A stretch of 64,000 nucleotides of DNA from MFD04580-c1 sp963702995 (GCA_963702995.1 OY969783.1:310001-374000); one strand, 5' to 3'. Counted from the stretch's first letter, positions 9,596 through 19,498 are shown. Notes: generated by a model from the letters alone, not told the origin. Translations and numbers: made by a program.

Positions 9596-9772
9596 CGGGC
9601 ACGCTCCATATTTAACGCCGATGATAGCACTCTCCAGTTCCGACTGGGGCAACACAGCATCATTTGCCGGCGGGCCTTTGCTATGGCGACTCCACGCGAC
9701 AGGCCCTCTCCCGTTCCGCGGATCTCCGCGATCTCACTCGGGTCGCGGCCGATCCGATACAATCGCCAACGA

Positions 9773-11051
9773 ATGGAACTGTCTCGGCCGCCCACCCTGT
9801 CACCGCTGCTCTCGGCCGCCCAGGAACCGCAGATCGTCCTGGCCGCCTTGACGCGGCTGCGATGGCTCGCGGTTGTCGGTCAGATCGCCGCGACCGCCGT
9901 TGCCGCCGTCGTCCTCCACCTTCGACTGCCGCTGGCCCACATTCTGGCGGTGATCTTCGTCACCGGCGTCTCCAACGTCGCCTTGATGGCCTGGGCGCGA
10001 CTGACCACGCCACCCTTTTGGCTGGTGCGGGCGGCTCTCTTGCTCGACATCGGGCTGCTCACCGCACTGCTCTATCTGACGGGGGGCCCGCAAAATCCGT
10101 TCGCCGCGCTCTACCTCGTCCACGTCGCCATGGCGGTGATCGTCTGTGGCGCCGCCTGGACGTGGCTGCTGGTGACGGCGGCCGCCGCGGGGTACGGGCT
10201 GATCCTCTGGCATTACCTGCCCCTGGAAGGGGACCGCGCCCTGCCGGCCTGGCGCGGGCGCCGGGGCGTGGGTGGCGCTGGTGCTGGTCGCGGTGCTCGT
10301 CGCCGTCTTCATTCGCCAGGTGATCCGAGCCCTGCGCGAGCGCGAAGTGGAGCTGGCGGCCGTCCGTTCCCTGGCGATCCGGAACAAACAACTGGCCGCC
10401 CTGACCACGCTGGCCGCCGGGGCCGCCCACGAACTCAACACGCCGCTGGGGACGATCGCCGTGGTCGCCAAGGAGCTCGAGCTAAGCTGCCAGCCAACCG
10501 GGCCGCTCGCGCCGCTCCTGGACGATGCGCGGTTGATTCGGCGCGAGGTGGATCGATGCCGGAACATCCTCAGCCGCATGCGGCTTGACCTGGGTGAAGA
10601 TGCCGCGCCCGACAGTCGCGCGGCGGTAGACGATCTGGTGTCGAAAATTCGTCTGAGCCTGACCGACGCGCAATCCGCCCGGCTGGACGTCCGCAACACG
10701 GCCAGCGGGGCGGCCGCCCTGGCGCCGCCGCATGCCCTCGAGCAGGCCCTGGTCGTTCTGCTCCGCAACGCGTTCGACGCCTCCCCGTTTGGGGAGCATG
10801 TGACGCTTGACGTCGCCCGCGTGGGCCATCGCGTCCGGTTCGAAGTGCGCGACCATGGCTCGGGGATGACGGATGAGGTGCGGCGCCGCGCCGGCGAGCC
10901 TTTCTTCACCACCAAAGACCCCGGCCGCGGAATGGGCCTGGGGCTCTTCCTCGTCCACCGGGTCGCCGAGCGTTGTGGCGCGACGTTCACCATCGACTCC
11001 GAGCTGGGGTCAGGGACACGGTGCGTTTTTGAGGTCCCCGAAGCCCGATAG
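9773..11051 (+). CDS. regB: RegB/PrrB-type redox sensor histidine kinase, frameshifted near 10250
   Basis: The start at MELSRPP (9773) precedes a six-helix membrane domain carrying GGPQNPF, which matches the GGxxNPF quinone-sensing motif of RegB. The H-box AAGAAHELNTPLGTIAVVAKE is RegB-like, and Cys sits in DRCRNIL, 43 residues after the His, near the redox-active Cys of RegB. N (NAFDAS), G1 (DHGSGM) and G2 (GMGLGLF) boxes are present. The frame changes between about 10245 and 10260 in a GC-rich stretch: the N-terminal part ends in PLEGDRALPAW and the rest resumes at GAWVALVLVAVL. It probably phosphorylates the response regulator encoded next. The respiratory operon downstream suggests it tunes that operon to quinone redox state. 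Confidence 0.85.
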
Positions 11052-11219
11052 CCTCTCCGGAGCCGAGAGCGCGGGCAGGTGATTGACGCTGAAATCAGTG
11101 AAAAGCGCCGCCAGAACTGTTGATATCGGCGCTGGCGAGGCGCAAGTTAGCCGCGGGCGCGGGTTCGCCGGGATCTCGCTTCATGCACCCGATGACGGCG
11201 TCGGCAAGGGATTTCGCAC

Positions 11220-11813
11220 ATGGGACCACACGGAGCCGATGGAACGCCGCCGCCCGGGGCCGGCACTCCGCGGAAGCTGCTGGTCGTAGATGACGACCCC
11301 ATCTTCCGCATGCGGCTGATGAAAGCGATGAGCGCGCGCGGCTTCGCCTCCTTCGGCGCCGCCAACGGGGATGAGGCACTCGGAGTCGCCCGCACCGAAA
11401 GACCACCCGCGGCGGTCGTGGACCTCAAGATGCCCGGCATGTCGGGCCTCGACCTTGTGCGGCGGCTCAACACCATCGTTCCCGGCATTCAAGTAGTCGT
11501 CCTGACAGGCTACGGCAGCATCGCGACCGCCGTCGAGGCCGTGCGGCATGGCGCCGTGAACTACCTCACAAAGCCGGCCGACGCCGAACAGATCCTCGCG
11601 GCATTCGATCGCGAAGGGGAAGGCGCCGCCGCGGACGCGTCGGCGGCCGCGGGTGGGACCGACAACCCGCCCTCGCTGGCGCGCGTGGAATGGGAGCACA
11701 TTCAACGCGTCCTGCACGATTGCGAGGGCAATATCTCCCTCGCCGCCCGTCGGCTGGGGCTTCATCGTCGATCGCTGCAACGAAAGCTCTCAAAACTTCC
11801 GCCGGACATTTAG
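11220..11813 (+). CDS. regA: RegA/PrrA/ActR-type response regulator
   Basis: ATG at 11220 follows AAGGGA at suitable spacing. The 197 residues comprise a receiver domain (KLLVVDDDP, phospho-acceptor Asp in VVDLKMPGMSG, switch Thr in VVVLTGYGS, Lys in NYLTKPAD) and a short linker. The C-terminal Fis-type helix-turn-helix (ARVEWEHIQRVLHDCEGNIS, AARRLGLHRRSLQRKL) closely follows the RegA pattern. The partner kinase ends 168 bp upstream. RegA orthologues in proteobacteria control respiration and redox genes; placement before actA supports the same role, but no binding site was identified here. Confidence 0.88.
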   Translation: MGPHGADGTPPPGAGTPRKLLVVDDDPIFRMRLMKAMSARGFASFGAANGDEALGVARTERPPAAVVDLKMPGMSGLDLVRRLNTIVPGIQVVVLTGYGSIATAVEAVRHGAVNYLTKPADAEQILAAFDREGEGAAADASAAAGGTDNPPSLARVEWEHIQRVLHDCEGNISLAARRLGLHRRSLQRKLSKLPPDI

Positions 11814-12204
11814 CGGCCGCCAATGGTTCGCGACGGTGCGCCGTGCGAGCGTGAACCAGTCGTTCGTTGAACCGGGATAGCCGCCGAATTGAACAGGGGC
11901 CGACGCCTCCGGCGCCGGGGCCGCTGCGAAGTAAAACGGGCTCGGGTGCGACCATTTGCCACATCGCCCGGACGTTGACGTTGACGAAGGATTCGACAGA
12001 ATGCCGCCGGCCGGTGCGGGCGGTTGAAGTGGGCTGTCTTCGACCCCTGCCTTGGCATTCGCTGGACGCACCGCGTTCCCGCAGGCGGCCGCTTGTGGGC
12101 CAGCCCCCCGGACGCGGGCTCGCGGCGCATGCAGGCGCTACTCGTTGCTCGTGCCCCCGTTGCCAGTGCCTCGACCTCTTGCGCGGCACACTCGGTACGC
12201 AACT
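11814..12204. other. Intergenic leader upstream of actA
   Basis: These 391 bp separate regA from actA. An ORF runs in frame into actA from upstream but lacks cytochrome similarity, so I treat it as leader. TTGACG occurs twice near 11973-11985 without a matching -10. The promoter of the respiratory operon probably lies here, but I cannot place it. Confidence 0.4.
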
Positions 12205-12924
12205 ATGTCGGAAAGTACTCCAAAAAAGCGATTCATGTTCCCCCGATGGTCGAACTACCTGCGCCCGCTGATCGCGGTGGGCGTGATGGGGGGAGTGATC
12301 TACGCGACGACTTTGGTGACGCTTGGTTTTTCGCCCAAGGCGCTGGCGGTCGGGTACGAGCCGATCCAGCCGGTCCCCTATAGCCACGCGTTGCACGCGG
12401 GCAAGCTGGGCATGGATTGTCGTTACTGTCACTCCAGCGTCGAGAACGCGTCATTTGCGGCCCTGCCCACGACGCAGGTCTGCATGAACTGCCACACCGC
12501 CATCAAGCCGGACAGCGTCGCCTTACAGCCGGTCCGCGACAGTTGGAAGTCGGGCAAGCCGATCGAATGGGTCCAGGTTCACAACCTGGCGAACTTCGCC
12601 TATTTCAATCACAGTGCCCACGTGACGCACGGCGTGTCGTGCGTCGAATGTCACGGCCGCATCGATCAGATGGACGTGGTGAAGCAGGTGAAGCCCCTGA
12701 GCATGGGGTGGTGCCTGGAGTGCCACCGCGACCCCGCGACCCACCTTCGGCCCAAGGACCAGGTGACGAACCTGGGCTGGAAGGCGACAGACGATGAGAT
12801 CGCCAAGAAGGCCGGTGTGACGGACCTGGAAGCGGCGAAGCGGCTCGTCGGCGAGCATTACCTCGCCGAGTACGGCATTCAGAGCACGCAGTACATGCAG
12901 TCCTGCTCGACCTGTCACCGGTAA
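12205..12924 (+). CDS. actA: Alternative complex III subunit ActA, pentaheme cytochrome c
   Basis: The 239-residue product starts MSESTPKKRFMFPRWSNYL, has one N-terminal membrane anchor (PLIAVGVMGGVIYATTLVTL) and five CxxCH heme sites: CRYCH, CMNCH, CVECH, CLECH and CSTCH. This count and layout are diagnostic of ActA. It sits on the periplasmic side of the quinol:cytochrome c oxidoreductase and transfers electrons out of the complex. It is the first gene of actABCDEF, 175 bp before actB. Confidence 0.93.
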   Translation: MSESTPKKRFMFPRWSNYLRPLIAVGVMGGVIYATTLVTLGFSPKALAVGYEPIQPVPYSHALHAGKLGMDCRYCHSSVENASFAALPTTQVCMNCHTAIKPDSVALQPVRDSWKSGKPIEWVQVHNLANFAYFNHSAHVTHGVSCVECHGRIDQMDVVKQVKPLSMGWCLECHRDPATHLRPKDQVTNLGWKATDDEIAKKAGVTDLEAAKRLVGEHYLAEYGIQSTQYMQSCSTCHR

Positions 12925-13099
12925 GCGGGATCGCGAGCAGGCGAGAAACGCGAACAAGCGAGAAACGGGAACAAGCGAGGATCGCGGCGCCTGCGTCGAG
13001 CGGGCAATGACGAACGGGGCTTCTCCCTTGAGTGGGGATGCCGCAATGCGGGGCGGCTGGGCGCCCCAAACGACGGGTAACCGTTTAGACGTGTCACCG

Positions 13100-16000
13100 A
13101 TGAAGCAGCAAGCAACCGGCATTGAATACTGGCGAAGCCTGGAGCAACTGGCCGACACTCCGGAAGTCCGGGAGATGATCAGCCAGGAGTTCCCCGGCTA
13201 CGACGCCGACGCGATCGCCACGTCCTCCCGTCGGTCGTTCCTGAAGCTGATGGGCGCGTCGCTGGCGCTGGCCGGCATCGGCCTGAACGGCTGCCGCCGC
13301 ATCCCCGAAAGCAAGCTCGCCCCTTACGCCGCCAGCCCGCGCGATCGCATCCCCGGCATCCCCGAGCAGTACGCGACGAGCTGGGAGATCGGCGGTATCG
13401 CGACCGGCCTGCTCGTCACAAGTTATGACGGCCGCCCGATCAAGGTCGAAGGCAACCCGACGCACCCGTTCTCGTTCACGGTCAAAGATCGGATCGGCGC
13501 CGCCGACGGGTTCGCCCAGGCGAGCGTCCTGGACCTGTACGACCCGGCCCGCAGCCGCCAGGTGCGCGACCAGAGCACCGGCCACCCGCTCCCCGCCTCG
13601 TGGGACGATTTTGCCGCCCAGTCGAAGGGGGTTTTCGCGGCCCTGAAGGCGGCCGGCGGGAACGGACTGGCGATCCTGGCCGAGCCGCTCTCCGGCCCCA
13701 CCTTCGCCGACGCCAAGGCCAAGCTGCTTGCTGCCTACCCCGGCGCGAAGTGGTACGAATATCAGCCGCTCACCCGCGACGCCGAGATTGAAGGAACCCG
13801 CCTTGCGGTCGGCAAGGCCGTCCGTTCCGTCCTGCACTTGGACAAGGCGGCGGTGATCGTCCTGCTCGACGCGGACCTTTTCGGCAACCATCCGGGGCAC
13901 ATTCGCTACGCCTCCGACTGGTCCACGCGCCGCCGCACCGCCGATGCAAAGGGAGCGGATCGCGCGATGAGCCGCGTCTATGCCGCCGAGTCGGCCTTCA
14001 CGATCACCGGAAGCGTGGCCGATCACCGCCTGCCGGTTGAACCGCACCTGATCGACGCCGTCGCGAAGGCGATCGCGTCGCGTCTGGGAGTCACGGACGG
14101 CGTCGCCGACGAGAAGCTCCCCCCGAACTGCGTCAAGTTCATCGAGGCGGCCGTGGCCGACCTCAAGAAAGCGGGCAAATCCGCCGTCGTGGCGGCCGGC
14201 GACGCGGCATCGCCCGCGGTGCATGCCCTGGCCCTGGCGATCAACCAAAAGATCGGCGCGATCGGCGAGACGGTGACCCTTTACGCCGACCCGGCGGCCG
14301 AGCGGCCGACGCACTTCAAGGCGATCCAGGCGCTGCGCGACGACCTCAACGCCGGCACGGTCAATACGCTTGTGGTGCTCGGCGGCAACCCCGCCTTCGA
14401 CGCTCCGGCCGACCTTGATTTCATTCGAGCGATGACCAAGGCGACCAACACGTACCGCCTTGGCCTCTACGAGGACGAGACCTCCGCCTATTGCAAATGG
14501 CATTTGCCGCAGGCCCATTATCTGGAGAGCTGGGGCGACGCCCGCGCGATTGACGGCACGGCCAGCATCGTTCAGCCGCTCATCGAGCCGCTTTTCGGCG
14601 GCAAGTCCGCGTCCGAGTTCCTGGCGATGATCAGCGGCGATACCGTCACCACCGGCGAGCAACTCGTTCGCCGCACGTGGAAAAAGCTGATTAAGTCAGG
14701 CGATTTCGATCTTGAATACCGCCGCGTGCTGGAGAATGGCTTTCTGCCGAACAGCGGCTTTGAGGCGGTCCAGCCCGAGCCGGCGAAACTGGCGAGCCTG
14801 CCGGCCGCCGTCGCCAAGGCGGACGGCCTGTTCCTTCGATTCGAGCCGGACAGCCGCGTCTACGATGGCCGCTTTGCCAACAACGGTTGGCTGCAGGAGA
14901 CGCCCGACCCGCTGTCGAAACTGGTTTGGGACAACGCGGCCTTTGTGAGCAAGAAGGACGCCGACGCGCTGGGCGTGACGACCAACGACCTGGTCCACAT
15001 CGAGGCGGGCGGCCGGGCGCTTGACGTCGCGGTCTATGTTCTCCCCGGCCAACCGATCGGCGTGGTGACGCTGACGCTCGGCTACGGCCGCGACAAGGCC
15101 GGGCCGATCGGCGACGACCTGGGCTTCCGAACGTTCAGCCTGCGGACCAGCAAAACGCCGTATGTGGTCGCTGGCGCGTCGGTCAAGAAGACCAGCGCGA
15201 CCTATTCGCTCGTCTCCACGTCGAACCACTACATCATGGACGAGCTGGGCGCGAACCAGCGCCAGCGGCGGATTGGCGAGAAGGGGCACAGCGGCGCGAT
15301 CATCCGCGAGGGGACGCTTGCCGAATACGCGGCCGACCCGCGCTTTGCCCAGAAAACCGAAGGGGAAGGGCACCGGACCGTCGCACTGGAACTGTTCGAA
15401 CCGCCCAGTCAGTTCAATACGCCGCACGCCTGGGGCATGTCGGTTGATCTCAGCACCTGCATCGGCTGCAACGCGTGCGCCGTCGCCTGCCAGGCCGAGA
15501 ACAACATCCCGGTCGTTGGCAAGAAGGAAGCGACGAACCACCGCCAGATGAACTGGATCCGGATCGACCGCTACTTCAAGGGCCCGGTGGAGGACGCCGA
15601 CGTCGAAGTGGTCTACCAGCCGGTGATGTGCCAGCACTGCGAATCGGCCCCGTGCGAGCAGGTCTGCCCCGTCGCGGCGACCGTTCACGACACCGAGGGC
15701 CTGAACACGATGGTGTACAACCGGTGCATCGGCACCCGGTACTGCGCCAACAACTGCTCGTACAAGGTCCGCCGGTTCAATTACTTTGACTTCCATTCAA
15801 AGGACCCGAGGCAGGAGATCGCGCTGCCGTTCCAGGGGATCCCCGACGAACAGCAGCGAACGCAGATCGATCAGATCAAGCGGATGGTGCTGAACCCCGA
15901 AGTCACCGTCCGGATGCGCGGCGTCATGGAAAAGTGTACCTACTGCGTGCAGCGCATCCATGCCGCGACGACCGGCAAGCGGGCGGCCGGCCAGGAGATC

Positions 16001-16231
16001 GCCGACGGCGACATCGTCACGGCATGCCAGCAGGCCTGCCCGACGCAGGCAATCACCTTCGGCAATTTGAACGACGGCAAGGCGAAGGTGACCGAGCTGC
16101 ATAAGAGCCCCCGGGCCTATTCGCTCCTGGGCGAGTTGAACACGCGGCCGCGGACGCAATACCTCGCCAAGCTCCGCAACCCCGCCGAAGAAGCCATGGC
16201 GCAGGGCGACGTCGTTGTGGATAACGCATGA
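13100..16231 (+). CDS. actB: Alternative complex III subunit ActB, Fe-S/molybdopterin-type fusion
   Basis: ATG at 13100 (MKQQATGIEYWRSLEQLAD) is preferred; the frame is open 31 codons upstream. A Tat signal SSRRSFLKLMG lies near residue 47. The long middle region is the molybdopterin-oxidoreductase-like domain that has lost its cofactor in ActB. The C-terminal third is ferredoxin-like, with CIGCNACAVACQ, CQHCESAPCEQVCP, CIGTRYCANNC and CTYCVQRI plus ACQQACP. These would ligate three [4Fe-4S] and one [3Fe-4S] cluster. About 1043 residues is normal for ActB. It relays electrons between the membrane subunits and the cytochromes. Confidence 0.94.
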   Translation: MKQQATGIEYWRSLEQLADTPEVREMISQEFPGYDADAIATSSRRSFLKLMGASLALAGIGLNGCRRIPESKLAPYAASPRDRIPGIPEQYATSWEIGGIATGLLVTSYDGRPIKVEGNPTHPFSFTVKDRIGAADGFAQASVLDLYDPARSRQVRDQSTGHPLPASWDDFAAQSKGVFAALKAAGGNGLAILAEPLSGPTFADAKAKLLAAYPGAKWYEYQPLTRDAEIEGTRLAVGKAVRSVLHLDKAAVIVLLDADLFGNHPGHIRYASDWSTRRRTADAKGADRAMSRVYAAESAFTITGSVADHRLPVEPHLIDAVAKAIASRLGVTDGVADEKLPPNCVKFIEAAVADLKKAGKSAVVAAGDAASPAVHALALAINQKIGAIGETVTLYADPAAERPTHFKAIQALRDDLNAGTVNTLVVLGGNPAFDAPADLDFIRAMTKATNTYRLGLYEDETSAYCKWHLPQAHYLESWGDARAIDGTASIVQPLIEPLFGGKSASEFLAMISGDTVTTGEQLVRRTWKKLIKSGDFDLEYRRVLENGFLPNSGFEAVQPEPAKLASLPAAVAKADGLFLRFEPDSRVYDGRFANNGWLQETPDPLSKLVWDNAAFVSKKDADALGVTTNDLVHIEAGGRALDVAVYVLPGQPIGVVTLTLGYGRDKAGPIGDDLGFRTFSLRTSKTPYVVAGASVKKTSATYSLVSTSNHYIMDELGANQRQRRIGEKGHSGAIIREGTLAEYAADPRFAQKTEGEGHRTVALELFEPPSQFNTPHAWGMSVDLSTCIGCNACAVACQAENNIPVVGKKEATNHRQMNWIRIDRYFKGPVEDADVEVVYQPVMCQHCESAPCEQVCPVAATVHDTEGLNTMVYNRCIGTRYCANNCSYKVRRFNYFDFHSKDPRQEIALPFQGIPDEQQRTQIDQIKRMVLNPEVTVRMRGVMEKCTYCVQRIHAATTGKRAAGQEIADGDIVTACQQACPTQAITFGNLNDGKAKVTELHKSPRAYSLLGELNTRPRTQYLAKLRNPAEEAMAQGDVVVDNA

Positions 16232-16388
16232 GGCTCCGGGCTGAATCGAATGGCGAGCCCGCGATCGCGGGCCTGTTCCCGGGGTGATTGAACGGCGATC
16301 GGCGGTTGGCCGATCGCGTGGGTGAAGGTCGCCGAGAAGAGCCGAGTTCCTTCGACAAGCAACCGGCCGCTGCGCGGCACGAGGCGTG

Positions 16389-17888
16389 ATGACAAGCTTA
16401 TCGCTCAACGCAGGATCGACCCGCGACATCGACAACACCGTGGACCCTCTGCGCGGGCGTGCCCCGCTGGTCACGGGGAAGCACGACTTCACGTCGGTCA
16501 CGGAGATGGTCTGCAATGTCGCGGAGCGGAAGACGACGCTCGCGTGGAAGATCGCGTTCGCCGGGGCGCTGTCGCTGCTGGGCATCCTCGGCGCGTGCAT
16601 TACCTACCTGGTGACGACCGGCGTGGGCGTGTGGGGGAACAATCAGCCGGTGGCGTGGGGCTTCCCGATCGTCAACTTCGTCTTCTGGGTCGGCATCGGC
16701 CACGCCGGCACGCTGATCTCGGCGGTGCTCTTCCTGTTCAGGCAGAACTGGCGGACGGGGATCAACCGGTTCGCCGAGGCGATGACTATTTTCGCCGTTG
16801 TCTGCGCCGGGATGTTCCCCGGCGTTCACGTCGGCCGCCCTTGGCTGGCGTACTGGCTCTTCCCGATCCCGAACCAGATGAGCATGTGGCCGAACTTCCG
16901 CAGCCCGCTGCTGTGGGACGTGTTCGCCGTCGGCACGTACGCGACGGTCTCCACGCTCTTCTGGTACGTCGGGATGGTCCCTGACATCGCGACGCTGCGG
17001 GACCGGGCGACCGGCCGCATTCAGCAGATCGCGTACGGCGCGCTGGCCCTGGGCTGGACCGGGTCAAGCCGCCACTGGCATCGGTTCGAGCGGGCTTACC
17101 TGCTGCTGGCCGCGCTGGCGACGCCGCTGGTGCTGTCGGTGCACTCGGTCGTGTCGTTCGACTTCGCGACCAGTCAGATCCCCGGGTGGCACACGACGAT
17201 CTTCCCGCCGTACTTCGTCGCGGGGGCCATCTTCGGCGGCTTCGCGATGGTCCTGAACCTGGCCATCCCCGCCCGCGAGCTGTTCGGCCTGAAAGACATC
17301 ATCAGCCTTCGGCACATTGACAACATGGCCAAGGTGCTCCTGGCGACCGGAATGATCGTCAGCTACGCCTACGGCACCGAATTCTTCACCGCCTGGTATA
17401 GCGGCTCGCCCAGCGAGCAGTTCGTGTTCATGAATCGCGCGTTCGGGCCGTACGCCTGGTCGTTCTGGACGATGATCTTCTGCAATGTCGTGGCGCCGCA
17501 GTTCCTCTGGTCGAAGAAGCTGCGGAGCAACGTCTGGTTCGTGTTCGTCATCGCTTTCTTCGCCAACATCGGGATGTGGTTCGAGCGGTTCGAGATCATC
17601 ATCACCTCCCTGACGCGGGACGCCCTGCCGTCGAGCTGGTGGCGGTTCATGCCGACGCCGATCGACCTGCTGACACTGCTCGGCAGCTTTGGCCTCTTCT
17701 TTACGCTCTTCCTGCTGTTCGTCCGCTTCCTGCCGGTCGTCGCCATCGCGGAAGTGAAGACCGTGATGCCCCAGGCCCACGGCCACGACAAGCCGACCTC
17801 GGACTTCCGGCCCGATCATTCGGCCGAGGCGGCCGAAGCGGGCCTGCAAACCGCCACGGCGAGCCACACCGGGGGTACCCACTCATGA
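16389..17888 (+). CDS. actC: Alternative complex III subunit ActC, NrfD/PsrC-like membrane protein
   Basis: ATG at 16389 is chosen over GTG at 16386; GAGG precedes both. The 499-residue product is almost entirely membrane helices (about ten), beginning with WKIAFAGALSLLGILGACIT. It carries NrfD-family landmarks such as WGFPIVNFVFWVGIGHAGT, PWLAYWLFPIPNQM and SVHSVVSFDFATSQIPGWH. ActC holds a quinol site and is proposed to take part in proton translocation. The stop overlaps the actD start by ATGA, indicating translational coupling. The 40-residue C-terminal tail is hydrophilic. Confidence 0.93.
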   Translation: MTSLSLNAGSTRDIDNTVDPLRGRAPLVTGKHDFTSVTEMVCNVAERKTTLAWKIAFAGALSLLGILGACITYLVTTGVGVWGNNQPVAWGFPIVNFVFWVGIGHAGTLISAVLFLFRQNWRTGINRFAEAMTIFAVVCAGMFPGVHVGRPWLAYWLFPIPNQMSMWPNFRSPLLWDVFAVGTYATVSTLFWYVGMVPDIATLRDRATGRIQQIAYGALALGWTGSSRHWHRFERAYLLLAALATPLVLSVHSVVSFDFATSQIPGWHTTIFPPYFVAGAIFGGFAMVLNLAIPARELFGLKDIISLRHIDNMAKVLLATGMIVSYAYGTEFFTAWYSGSPSEQFVFMNRAFGPYAWSFWTMIFCNVVAPQFLWSKKLRSNVWFVFVIAFFANIGMWFERFEIIITSLTRDALPSSWWRFMPTPIDLLTLLGSFGLFFTLFLLFVRFLPVVAIAEVKTVMPQAHGHDKPTSDFRPDHSAEAAEAGLQTATASHTGGTHS

Positions 17889-18493
17889 GCACCACCGCCC
17901 ATAACACCGACCTGCCCCTGGCCTACGACGCCACCGAGCCCTTCTCGACGCCGCTTGAAGAGCCGGCGGAGCTGGCGGCCGTGCTGGCCGAGTACAGTGA
18001 CGTCGGATCGGTGATCCACGCGGCGGAGAAGGTGCGGGCGGCTGGTTACCGCCGCTGGGACGTTCACACGCCGTTCCCAATCCACGGCATCGACGGCGTT
18101 ATGGGCACGCGGCCGACGCGTCTCCCCTGGCTTGTCCTGATCGCCGGGCTCACCGGGCTCGGGACCGCGATCGCCCTGCAGTGGTACTGCAATGCCTACG
18201 ACTACACGTTCCTGATCAGCGGTAAGCCGATCTGGAGCCTGCCGGCGAACATCCCGGTCACGTTCGAACTCACGGTGCTCTTCTCGGCGCTGACCGCCGT
18301 ATTCGGCATGCTGGGGCTCAATCGGCTGCCGAACCTCTACAACCCGCTGTTCAAGAACGATCGTTTCCGCCGGGCGACCAACGACCGGTTCTTCATCGTC
18401 ATCGACGCCACCGACCCGGCTTTTGACGAAGGCAAAACGATGGAGCTGCTCCAGGGAAGCGGAGCCCAGGCGGTTGAACGGGTGATGGATTAG
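17885..18493 (+). CDS. actD: Alternative complex III subunit ActD (DUF3341)
   Basis: The start codon overlaps the actC stop (ATGA at 17885-17888). The 202-residue product begins with a cytoplasmic DUF3341 region (AAEKVRAAGYRRWDVHTPFP, IHGIDGVMG) followed by two membrane helices (LPWLVLIAGLTGLGTAIAL and FELTVLFSALTAVFGMLGL). It ends FFIVIDATDPAFDEGKTMEL. This is the usual ActD plan. It has no cofactor motifs and is a structural membrane subunit of the complex. Confidence 0.92.
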   Translation: MSTTAHNTDLPLAYDATEPFSTPLEEPAELAAVLAEYSDVGSVIHAAEKVRAAGYRRWDVHTPFPIHGIDGVMGTRPTRLPWLVLIAGLTGLGTAIALQWYCNAYDYTFLISGKPIWSLPANIPVTFELTVLFSALTAVFGMLGLNRLPNLYNPLFKNDRFRRATNDRFFIVIDATDPAFDEGKTMELLQGSGAQAVERVMD

Positions 18494-18740
18494 GGGCCGA
18501 AGCCGGGCGCAAGACTCGACGGGCGGATGGGCCCGAAGAGGGCTGATGCGGCCGCCATCGGCTCGTGGCTCGTTCAAGGGGAGACTTCGGGGTGGCCCGT
18601 ACGGGAGGCTCTGACGGGACCGAGTACGCCGCGCGATTCGACGTCTCCGGTGCGGACCCGACGCGGGCAACCCGCAGTTTTTGGTGGAACGGGCCACTAG
18701 GGCCTTCTGAGAATGGTGTCGGCGTAAAGCCGAACGAAAC

Positions 18741-19498
18741 ATGGCCAACAAGAACGACAATATCCCACTCTACACCGACGAGCCGAAAGGCCCGCGGCTG
18801 GGGCGCGTGCCGATGTGGGCGATCAGCGGCGGGCTTGTCGCGGTGGTCGCCAGTTGGGTCCCGCTGGTGGTCTCGATGCGGGCGCGAGTTTCGGAGGCCC
18901 AGTTGCCGCGCATTCAGCCGATGCAGGACATGTACTGGCAGCCGAAGCTCAAGACGCAGCAGGCGTCGGACGTCTTCGCCGACGGGCGAGCCATGCGGCC
19001 GCGTGTCGCGGGGACCGTCGCCCGCGGCCGCCTCGACGAGGACGATCACTACTTCCGCGGCTTCTCCGTTAAACCGGTCGAAGGCGGCGTCAAGGCATCC
19101 TTTTTCGATGGCTTTCCCGCCCAGGTGACGGTGGATGACAAGTTGATCCACCGCGGGCAGGCGCGGTTCAACATCTATTGCAGCGCCTGTCACGGGCTGG
19201 ACGGCTCGGGCAATGGGCCGGTTAATGCGCGTGCCAGGAACTGGCCAACGCCGGCCTGGCCGCGTGGACCGCGCCGGCGAACCTCCGGGTCGAGCCGGCG
19301 CTGACGCGGCCGGAAGGGCACATTTACAACACGATCAACGTCGGCATCCGCAAGATGCCGGGGTACGGGGCGCAAATCGGCGTCGCCGACCGCTGGGCTA
19401 TCGTCGCATACGTGCGGGCACTGCAGGTGAGCCAGAACGCGCCCCAGGTCGCCAGCGCGCCCAGGGCTCTTCCGGCGCGGGCGGATGCTGCGCACTGA
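18741..19498 (+). CDS. actE: Alternative complex III subunit ActE, monoheme cytochrome c, frameshifted near 19233
   Basis: ATG at 18741 starts a protein with one N-terminal membrane helix (AISGGLVAVVASWVPLVVSM) and one heme site, CSACHG. The PMQDMYWQPKLKTQQAS segment is typical of ActE. The frame breaks after GNGPVNARA. Adding one C to the CC at about 19233 restores QELANAGLAAWTAPANLRVE, followed by HIYNTINVGIRKMPGYGAQI with the probable axial Met, and a stop at 19496-19498. A single missing base in a C run is the simplest reading. Confidence 0.87.

Larger units (their letters stand above)
8023..9656 (-). mobile_element. IS3-family insertion sequence, complete, 1634 bp
   Basis: Imperfect terminal inverted repeats of about 29 bp (8023-8051 and 9628-9656) begin TGTGTTG and share GAACTGGAGAG. 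The 4-bp direct repeat GCAT flanks both ends (8019-8022, 9657-9660), so both boundaries are set by sequence. The element carries two overlapping transposase frames on the minus strand. About 250 bp between the orfB stop and the left terminal repeat hold no supported gene, long for this family. Its right end lies 116 bp upstream of the regB start, pointing away from it. Confidence 0.9.
8008..9678 (+). terminator. Terminator-like hairpin split by the IS element
   Basis: Arms AAGGCCCGCCGGC (8008-8020) and GCCGGCGGGCCTT (9666-9678) are perfect reverse complements. Removing the IS and one GCAT target copy brings them together around a 7-nt loop, followed by TTTGC. The hairpin would have stood 54 bp after the LGFP gene stop, where a transcription terminator is expected. 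Confidence 0.75.
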
